A DNA stretch of 6,027 bases from Acidobacteriota bacterium. GTDB lineage: Bacteria; Acidobacteriota; Terriglobia; Terriglobales; Acidobacteriaceae. The notes beneath the pieces were generated by a model that had not been told where the DNA came from, did not search any database, and was given only the letters and a program-made list of their open reading frames with translations. The position numbers and the translations under genes were made by a program. Positions within the stretch are counted from its first letter, which is position 1; every line of letters begins with the position of its first letter. The stretch lies in NCBI GenBank assembly GCA_021781255.1, contig JAJXXG010000168.1:1-6027 (forward strand), read 5' to 3'. Of this stretch, positions 1 through 4,606 are shown piece after piece.

Positions 1-261
1 AGAGATTTGTATATCCAGTTCGGATCGTGGCCGCTGGCGCTTGCCGCCTATAACGCTGGCGAGCAGAACCTCCAGCGGGCCATCGATCGAAGCCGCAGCA
101 ACGAGTTCTCCGTTCTGAGTACTCTCGGCCTGCTGCCCCTTGAAACCCGAAACTACGTTCCGGCGGTCTTGACCGCCATGCAATTGACCGGGCGGCGCTT
201 CGTTCCCGACGGTCGCCGCTCACCGACAACAAACATCGTCTTTGCTCTTGATGGCAATTGA
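1..261 (+). CDS. Lytic murein transglycosylase, C-terminal fragment (5' truncated by window edge)
   Basis: This is the end of a soluble or lipid-anchored lytic transglycosylase (SLT, goose-lysozyme-like fold), a periplasmic enzyme that cleaves the MurNAc-GlcNAc bond of peptidoglycan with formation of 1,6-anhydroMurNAc. The reading frame is open from the first base and ends with TGA at 259-261, so the catalytic glutamate and any signal peptide lie outside the window. The visible part has the family hallmark RDLYIQFGSWPLALAAYNAG, with the conserved AYNAG motif, followed by an LPLETRNYVPAVLTAM segment typical of MltD-like and SLT enzymes, in which the E-T-R-x-Y-V motif closes the catalytic domain. 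About 86 residues are visible. The next gene starts 8 bases downstream and its ribosome binding site overlaps this stop, suggesting co-transcription. Which transglycosylase subfamily it belongs to cannot be decided from this fragment. Confidence 0.88.
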   Translation, partial: RDLYIQFGSWPLALAAYNAGEQNLQRAIDRSRSNEFSVLSTLGLLPLETRNYVPAVLTAMQLTGRRFVPDGRRSPTTNIVFALDGN

Positions 262-263
262 GG
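260..263 (+). promoter_or_regulatory. Ribosome binding site (GAGG) deciding the ATG-270 start
   Basis: GAGG lies 6 bases before ATG 270 and overlaps the TGA stop of the transglycosylase. It favours ATG 270 over the in-frame TTG at 258, which would place the start inside the upstream gene with no clear Shine-Dalgarno sequence. Confidence 0.55.
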
Positions 264-269
264 CGACTT

Positions 270-809
270 ATGGGACATTCCCGAATCAAACCGAAACATG
301 CCGTGGCCCGGCAACTCCATTGGTACTCCCACTGGCCTCTATGGGCATTGTTTGGAGTGTTCGTGGCGTTGATCGGTATCAGCTTCATACAGATGTATCG
401 CAGCGAAGGTCCGCAGAAGAGCGATACTCCGCCAGTTGTGCTTGCGGCAGGGCAGGACCTTCACTTCGATCCCGCGAAGCTGAAGCCAATGGAACTGCAC
501 CTGTTCGAGGGGAATGCTTCAGGGCAAAACGTGAAGTTCATCCTGCGGCGTACTCAGGACAATGTTGTTCACGTCTCCCTCGCCACCTGCCGTGTTTGCT
601 ACAAGTCGAAGAACCCTCATTATATCCAGAAGAACGAGATGATGTGCGGCGAATGCAATATGCCGATGAGATCCGAATCAGAGAAGGGAGCGCCCGGTGA
701 TACTCGCTGCACGCTCCCCGAGATTCCACACACCGAAACAGCCCGTGACATCACGGTGTTGATCCGCGATGTTCTCTCTCAGTCTCTAAAAGTCTCCGGT
801 AAAGGATGA
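270..809 (+). CDS. DUF2318 (FtrD-like) membrane-anchored cysteine protein
   Basis: This 179-residue protein has one N-terminal membrane segment (about residues 22-43, [18 protein letters not shown]) and a C-terminal extracytoplasmic domain. The domain carries CRVCYKSK (C107, C110), then [10 protein letters not shown] (C126, C129), then [12 protein letters not shown] (C147). This order and spacing match the DUF2318 family (C-x-V-C-Y, C-x-x-C, GGCNP-like ending), described as membrane iron-sulfur-containing FtrD-like proteins and often found with FTR1/P19-type iron uptake. Here the usual GGCNP is altered to GDTRCTLP, and no iron permease is visible nearby, so the role (metal binding or electron transfer at the outer face of the membrane) is inferred. 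ATG 270 is chosen because GAGG precedes it by 6 bases; TTG 258 would add four residues. The stop TGA at 807-809 overlaps a possible ATG at 806. The neighbouring CYCXC gene also encodes an exported Cys-cluster protein. Confidence 0.8.
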   Translation: MGHSRIKPKHAVARQLHWYSHWPLWALFGVFVALIGISFIQMYRSEGPQKSDTPPVVLAAGQDLHFDPAKLKPMELHLFEGNASGQNVKFILRRTQDNVVHVSLATCRVCYKSKNPHYIQKNEMMCGECNMPMRSESEKGAPGDTRCTLPEIPHTETARDITVLIRDVLSQSLKVSGKG

Positions 810-861
810 GGAGGCTGATTGTATCCCGGCGTGTTCCAAGGGACTCTCATTTCGATGTCGA

Positions 862-867
862 GAAGGA
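862..867 (+). promoter_or_regulatory. Ribosome binding site (GAAGGA) deciding the ATG-875 start
   Basis: GAAGGA sits 7 bases before ATG 875. This is a much better signal than the AAAGG that abuts the earlier in-frame ATG at 806 with no spacing. Confidence 0.5.
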
Positions 868-874
868 CAGGTCA

Positions 875-1264
875 ATGATCGTCGAGGCACAAAGCAAGGG
901 CGCAGGCATCAGCTGGTTACATGTGGGCGCGGCCAATGTGCGGCGGCATTTCCCGCGAGGCATGGCGACGATCGAGTTGCAGCTTGACCACCTTCGGATC
1001 CGGTGCGGACTCAAGCCTAACTTCTGGCAGGGAGAGCCCGAGATCTATGATCCGCGCCTTTGTGTCTGGCTCGAGACCAGGCACATGAGCAGAACCGGAA
1101 ATCGAACCCCGGTTCGTCTGGCGATGATCCCTGAGGGGGAGAACTCGTTCCGTCTGGAAGAGGCGCCCATCAAACGACGGGTTCGCACGCGGGGTGAGCA
1201 GACTGGGCCATCAGGCCTGTCGTATCGCCGGGCTGAGGGCCTTTGTGGCTTCACAGTGTTGTAA
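875..1264 (+). CDS. Hypothetical protein, 129 residues, unrecognised family
   Basis: I do not recognise this protein. From ATG 875 it gives 129 residues with no signal peptide and no membrane segment, so it is probably cytoplasmic. The middle part (about residues 30-95) alternates hydrophobic and polar residues as in beta strands ([15 protein letters not shown], then [15 protein letters not shown], then [18 protein letters not shown]). It has three Cys at 44, 63 and 124 but no metal motif. The tail from about residue 100 is Arg-rich ([10 protein letters not shown]) and looks less ordered. Initiation at ATG 806, overlapping the previous stop as ATGA, would add 23 residues, but ATG 875 has the better Shine-Dalgarno. 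Its place between two same-strand genes, ending 47 bases before the next start, supports a real operon member. The competing minus-strand frame across 1045-1422 has no recognisable content. Confidence 0.55.
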   Translation: MIVEAQSKGAGISWLHVGAANVRRHFPRGMATIELQLDHLRIRCGLKPNFWQGEPEIYDPRLCVWLETRHMSRTGNRTPVRLAMIPEGENSFRLEEAPIKRRVRTRGEQTGPSGLSYRRAEGLCGFTVL

Positions 1265-1300
1265 GTGTGCCGGCGGTTTTTGCTGTGCGCAAGAAGGAAA

Positions 1301-1305
1301 AGGAG
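1301..1305 (+). promoter_or_regulatory. Ribosome binding site (AGGAG) deciding the GTG-1312 start
   Basis: AGGAG lies 6 bases before GTG 1312. The start it selects places a Tat signal right at the N-terminus, which supports GTG 1312 over the longer in-frame reading from 1243 that overlaps the preceding gene. Confidence 0.6.
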
Positions 1306-1311
1306 ACTCTT

Positions 1312-1764
1312 GTGAAAAATGAACTCACACGCCGCTCGTTCGTCACCTTGGTAGCAGCCGCTGTCGCAGCGACGCGCTACGCCCAATGGACCAACCCGCA
1401 GGACGACGTGGCGGCCTACCATCCCAATGCTCCGCTCAAGATCAGTGCGCTGCCACCCATTAAGTCGGGCAAGGACCTAACCGGACCGAATTTCCGTTAT
1501 CCGTGGCAGGTCCATGTCTACCGGCAGGCAGCCAAGGTGGGAAATGTGCTTTACCAGCTTCCCTGCAATTGCCGCTGCGATCGTTCTGTCGGCCATACCA
1601 GCCTCCGCAGCTGCTTCGAGACTCTCCACGGGACCGCGTGCGACATCTGCGCGAAAGAGGCGTTCTTCGCTTATCAACAGACGAGGTCGGGAAAGAGCCC
1701 CGCGCAGATCCGCGCCGCGATCGCTCGCCACGAGTACGAAAGCATCGATCTGGAGAAGCAGTAG
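1312..1764 (+). CDS. CYCXC (PCYCGC-like) family protein with Tat signal
   Basis: The 150-residue product starts with a twin-arginine signal: LTRRSFVTLVAAAVAAT, with RR at residues 7-8 and a short hydrophobic stretch to about residue 20. It should therefore be exported folded, as is common for proteins that take up a cofactor in the cytoplasm. The mature part carries QLPCNCRCDRSVGH (C85, C87, C89), then C101, then ACDICAKEAFFAY (C110, C113), followed by SGKSPAQIRAAI. This is the layout of the CYCXC/PCYCGC family, some members of which are selenoproteins. Here all positions are plain cysteines with no in-frame TGA, and the usual Tyr of P-C-Y-C is Asn. The function of the family is not established; clustered Cys and His suggest metal or heme binding, or redox activity. 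The stop TAG at 1762-1764 is 4 bases before the next start, which points to an operon. Confidence 0.78.
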   Translation: MKNELTRRSFVTLVAAAVAATRYAQWTNPQDDVAAYHPNAPLKISALPPIKSGKDLTGPNFRYPWQVHVYRQAAKVGNVLYQLPCNCRCDRSVGHTSLRSCFETLHGTACDICAKEAFFAYQQTRSGKSPAQIRAAIARHEYESIDLEKQ

Positions 1765-1768
1765 CCCG

Positions 1769-3055
1769 ATGAAGCCTGCCGAGTCCATTTTGCATTTTTC
1801 CGTCGCGGGCATCTTGCTTTCGGGCGCGATGCTCTACGCAAGCGAGATCTCCGGTGTGGTAACAAACCGCACCACCGGCAAGCCTGCCGCCGGAGATACA
1901 ATCGCGGTGGTCGACGCGGAAGCCGGAATGCGCGAAATGGCTCGCACAACAACGGACACGAATGGGCGCTAAACGCTGAGTTTCCCGGGCAACGGTTCTC
2001 ACCTGATTCGCGTCACGCGCCAGGGCGCAGGCTACTTTATAGCTGCTCCCCAGGGCGGCGCTTCCGGCGATATTCCCGTGTTCGACGTGGCCGCCAGAAT
2101 TGGCAGCGTTTCGATCGAGGGGGACATATTGGAGATCGAGACCGAAAACGGCCAGCTCCACGTTACTGAAAGATACTTTGTGCACAACGCCAGTTCGCCG
2201 CCCCGCACGCAGTGGAGCCCGCGAAGCTTCGAAGTAATCCTGCCGCCGGAGGCAGTGATCGCAGGTGCGGCGGCGCAGCGGCCGAACGGCATATCGACTG
2301 GCATCGAACTCGACCGCCGCGGTGCGAAGGGGCTGTACAGTTTCAACTTTCCCATTCAACCCGATGAGGGCGAGAAGGTCACGCTGTTTCAGATCGAATA
2401 CCTCTTGCCTTACACGGGCAATTCGTACACCTTCCATACTGACGTCTCACTGCCCGCCCAAAGCATCGGTGTGCTCTTGCCCAAGAGCATGAAATTTCAA
2501 GCAGCCTCCGGAACGGCTTTACAGTCTGTGCCTGAAGACCCAACCGTCCAGACATTTCTGGCTCGCAACGCCGTTCCCGGCAAAGCGCTGGCCTTCGCCG
2601 TGTCGGGTTCCGGATCGATGCCGCAAGAAACGCAGGCCGGCACCGGAGGGGAGCCAGACGCGGCTGCTGGCAGCCAGTCCGGCGGCGGTATTGGTGCGCC
2701 CATCGGCACACCCGACCCGCTGACCAAATACAAAGGGTGGATTCTTAGCGGACTGTTTTCGTTGATGGCTGTCGTCGCGGCTTTCCTGCTACGCAGATCT
2801 CCACGCGAAGCGTTTAACGGTAGGACTGGCGCCACCCAAGGTACTGACACCATGGTGCCGCCCAATTTGGCCTAAATCGACGCTTCGCTGGCCAGGAAAG
2901 TGGCTCTCCTCCGGGATCTGAGGGAGAAGATGTTCGTACTAGAAAACCGAAAACTGTCCGGCACGATCAGTTCTGAGGAGTACGTCGAAAAGAAGGCTGC
3001 GATAGAAACGGCCATGAGACAGACGTTGAACGGTGCAGAGGAATTGTTCCGATGA
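1769..3055 (+). pseudogene. CarboxypepD_reg-like envelope protein gene interrupted by two in-frame TAA codons
   Basis: Reading from ATG 1769 in a single frame to TGA 3053-3055 gives a coherent 428-codon protein broken only by TAA at 1970-1972 (codon 68) and 2873-2875 (codon 369). Domains in order: signal peptide 1-24 (cleavage near LYA/SE); a CarboxypepD_reg-type beta-sandwich from about 27 (ISGVVTNRTTGKPAAGDTI, ending TTDTNGR-stop-TLSFPG, where the family has Tyr); an extracytoplasmic region to about 275; a Gly/Ala-rich linker (about 280-315); a transmembrane helix 324-341 (WILSGLFSLMAVVAAFLL); and a charged helical tail 370-428 (VALLRDLREKMFVLENRKL, then ISSEEYVEKKAAI). Coding character continues on both sides of each stop without frameshift. 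The final TGA overlaps the crp-like start as ATGA. The family is common in Acidobacteriota envelope operons; its role is unknown to me. The gene is probably recently inactivated. If the stops are real, only a 67-residue exported fragment would be made from the main start. Confidence 0.72.
3038..3042 (+). promoter_or_regulatory. Ribosome binding site (GAGGA) for the Crp/Fnr gene
   Basis: GAGGA lies 9 bases before ATG 3052, inside the 3' end of the interrupted gene. It supports the ATGA-overlap start over the later in-frame ATG at 3073, which lacks such a signal. Confidence 0.5.
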
Positions 3056-3759
3056 ACGAAACAGACTTTTCAATGACCAAGGCCAGCGAATTGTGGCGGA
3101 CAAGCGAATTCTTCGAATCGTTGCCGAGTACGGCGTTGAGAGATTTTGATTCGATCACCGAACTCTCTTCATGCCCTTCCAATACGCAGTTGTTTGCCGA
3201 ACATCAGAGGCCTTCGAGCATCTTCATTGCTTACGAATGCCGGGTGAAGCTCTTCACGAATTCGAGCGACAGCAGGCGCTTCATTTTGCGCATCGCCAGG
3301 CCGGGTGAGATCCTCGGACTGTCCTCTGTCATCACCGGCAATCCATATCCAATGACAGCCGAGACGCTGTATCAGTGCACTGTCGCGTCGGTTCGCCGCT
3401 CGGACTTTCTAGACTTCTTGAATCGGTATCCGGAAGCCTACAAGGCAGTCGCGTGCGAGTTGAGCCTGGGCCAGGACGAGGCCTGCGCCCGGCTGCGGAC
3501 CATCGGACTCACCCATGGCACTTCGGCGAAGATCAGCCGGTTACTGCTGGAGTGGTGCGCCACTGGACGAACGACGGACCATGGCGCCCGCATCCATCTC
3601 GCACTTACCCATGAGGAGATCGCCGAGTGTATCGGCGCGTCCCGCGAGACAGTGACCCGCGTGTTGAGCGACTTTCGGCGCCGGCGAATCGTGGACGTCC
3701 GCGGCGCGATCCTGACCGTCATGGACCGCGGGGCGCTGGAAAGCTGTTCCGATATCTAG
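3052..3759 (+). CDS. Crp/Fnr family transcriptional regulator
   Basis: The 235-residue protein has the usual Crp/Fnr architecture and length: a cyclic-nucleotide-binding-type beta-barrel (about 21-110, including ARPGEILGLSSVITGNPYP), a dimerisation helix (about 117-150) and a C-terminal winged helix-turn-helix (about 155-232). The HTH reads LTHEEIAECIGASRETVTRV, with the recognition helix R-E-T-V-T-R (198-203) retaining the Arg, Glu and Arg that in E. coli CRP contact TGTGA half-sites. The N-terminus lacks the Fnr four-Cys cluster, and the barrel lacks the Arg-Ser pair that holds the cAMP phosphate (here YPMTAETL), so cAMP is not a safe guess for the ligand. The start overlaps the preceding stop as ATGA, implying translational coupling, and the gene ends the plus-strand block, so it may regulate that block. 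No clear paired TGTGA-TCACA operator is seen in the window. Confidence 0.92.
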   Translation: MNETDFSMTKASELWRTSEFFESLPSTALRDFDSITELSSCPSNTQLFAEHQRPSSIFIAYECRVKLFTNSSDSRRFILRIARPGEILGLSSVITGNPYPMTAETLYQCTVASVRRSDFLDFLNRYPEAYKAVACELSLGQDEACARLRTIGLTHGTSAKISRLLLEWCATGRTTDHGARIHLALTHEEIAECIGASRETVTRVLSDFRRRRIVDVRGAILTVMDRGALESCSDI

Positions 3760-3775
3760 CTAGGGTCACAGCCAA

Positions 3776-3997
3776 ATGCAGAAGCCACGACTTGTCGTTA
3801 CTTCAAGAGAATCTCGCCCGAAATGCGGCAACAGGTGCCGGATTTGCGGCACCAAGAAGGGTTTGCACAGGGATCGAAGGCCGAATTTCAGCGGGATACG
3901 CAGGGTTTATCGGCTTTCGGCTGCAGAAGTCGTTTGGCATCCGACGTGCCAAAGCATAGGTAAGGAACGGAACCGGATTTCCAGCATTCTTTGGTGA
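3776..3997 (+). pseudogene. Possible degraded small zinc-ribbon protein gene
   Basis: The 338 bases between the regulator stop and the next gene hold no convincing intact gene. The best candidate is a 73-codon frame from ATG 3776, with a weak AGGG 10 bases upstream. Its start (KCGNRCRICGTKKGLHRDRR, residues 16-35) resembles the N-terminal half of small zinc-ribbon proteins I associate with Acidobacteriota (Cys-x-x-Cys-Gly followed by a basic HRSRR-like segment). The second Cys pair expected near an FRC-x-x-C ending is missing in this frame. A related string, FRLQKSFG, appears in another frame at about 3916-3939, which hints at a frameshift plus loss of cysteines. The resemblance is from memory and weak. 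It may equally be non-coding, or an intact but unusual small protein. Confidence 0.25.
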
Positions 3998-4087
3998 ATG
4001 CCTCGGAAACAGGATATGCCGGTTGCGTGGGCCGGGATGGAGAAGGTACTCCTCACGGCTTCATCTGCTTTTGACAACTTGTCTAAT

Positions 4088-4091
4088 GGAG
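4088..4091 (+). promoter_or_regulatory. Ribosome binding site (GGAG) deciding the GTG-4098 start
   Basis: GGAG lies 6 bases before GTG 4098. The upstream in-frame ATG at 4086 overlaps this motif and has no Shine-Dalgarno of its own, so GTG is the better start. Confidence 0.55.
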
Positions 4092-4097
4092 AAAACT

Positions 4098-4454
4098 GTG
4101 AGAAAAACGCCCCTCTTCGTACTCGCCCTCACCGCCGTCATGATTCCGGCAATCCAGCAGGTTCATGCCGCTTCCCACCCCCTTGAGGGAGTCATCAGCG
4201 ACACCATGTGCGGCAAAAAGCACATGCTGCCCGGCAAAACCGACGCCGAGTGCATCGCCGAGTGTCTGCAGGGTAAGGCCAGCTACGCGCTCGTGGCGGG
4301 CAACAAAGTCTATACTCTCGCCGCGAAGCCTCAGACCATCGCGCCATTTGCAGGCAAACATGTACAAGTTGAGGGAAGCGTAAAGGGCAACACGATCTCC
4401 GTTACCGCTATTCACGCAGCAAAATCCGACATGCCAGCTGGCATGCCCATGTAA
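4098..4454 (+). CDS. Small secreted Cys-containing protein ('DTMCGKKH' family, possibly DUF5818-like)
   Basis: From GTG 4098 the product is 118 residues with a textbook Sec signal peptide: basic RK at residues 2-3, hydrophobic LFVLALTAVMIPAI, and cleavage near VHA/AS at 24. The mature part of about 94 residues begins GVISDTMCGKKHML (C38) and continues with AECIAEC (C52 and C56, spaced CxxxC). A compact beta-rich stretch follows (YALVAGNKVYTLA, FAGKHVQVEGSVKGNTISVTAI), resembling a small OB-like barrel. I recognise this pattern from secreted acidobacterial hypothetical proteins. The DUF5818 label is a recollection, not a search result, and the function is unknown. The Cys residues and the Met-rich ends (HML, DMPAGMPM) could bind copper or another metal, but that is inference. 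It stands alone after a 338-base non-coding stretch, so it probably has its own promoter, and a strong hairpin follows 11 bases after its stop. Starting at ATG 4086 would add four residues. Confidence 0.72.
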   Translation: MRKTPLFVLALTAVMIPAIQQVHAASHPLEGVISDTMCGKKHMLPGKTDAECIAECLQGKASYALVAGNKVYTLAAKPQTIAPFAGKHVQVEGSVKGNTISVTAIHAAKSDMPAGMPM

Positions 4455-4465
4455 TGGCGGCCGAT

Positions 4466-4494
4466 GCCGACCGCTGTTACAAACAGCGGTCGGC
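4466..4494 (+). terminator. Perfect 13-bp stem hairpin between convergent genes (probable terminator)
   Basis: GCCGACCGCTGTT (4466-4478), loop ACA, then AACAGCGGTCGGC (4482-4494) form a perfect 13-bp GC-rich stem, beginning 11 bases after the TAA of the small secreted protein. No T-run follows on either strand, so it is not a classical intrinsic terminator. It could still stop or stabilise transcripts from either side. Position and perfection support a 3'-end role. Confidence 0.6.
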
Positions 4495-4547
4495 CCTGCA
4501 CGGTGAGATGGTCTGTTCCTGGACTGCGGGAAGCTCGATAAGAACCG

Positions 4548-4586
4548 CTTTCGGAATAGGAGGCCATGGGCCTGAGGAACCGAAAG
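4548..4586 (-). terminator. Nested inverted repeat downstream of glgX (possible weak terminator)
   Basis: Outer arms CTTTCGG (4548-4554) and CCGAAAG (4580-4586) enclose an inner hairpin AGGCC-ATG-GGCCT (4561-4573). It lies 20 bases beyond the glgX stop, and the minus strand continues into a mildly T-rich stretch (GGTTCTTATC). The internal mismatched region makes it less certain than the hairpin at 4466-4494. Confidence 0.3.
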
Positions 4587-4606
4587 ACCGCCTAAATTCT
4601 GAAATG

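Noticed and set aside
1089..1110. tRNA T-arm-like string on the minus strand (GGTTCGATTTCC)
   Set aside because: The T-stem has a G-G mismatch, and no anticodon arm, D arm or acceptor stem could be found at the right distances. It lies inside a plausible coding frame.
1460..2437. Minus-strand frame of 325 codons across the CYCXC and interrupted genes
   Set aside because: The product is Arg/Cys-rich with no recognisable domains, and it lies opposite two recognisable plus-strand proteins. It is a shadow frame in GC-rich DNA, although its length next to a broken gene made it worth a look.
1970..2875. Programmed stop readthrough or an altered genetic code as the explanation of the TAA codons
   Set aside because: The contexts (TAA-ACG and TAA-ATC) do not match a leaky-stop consensus I know, and TAA ends other genes in the window normally. 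It was kept only as a minor alternative to pseudogenisation.
4071..4076. TTGACA as a -35 promoter box
   Set aside because: A -10 box at normal spacing would fall at 4094-4099 (AACTGT), overlapping the start codon and downstream of the ribosome binding site, so it cannot serve this gene in the usual way.
3998..4186. 62-codon plus-strand frame ahead of and overlapping the small secreted protein
   Set aside because: It has no ribosome binding site, ends inside the signal-peptide coding region of the well-supported gene, and its product has no recognisable feature.
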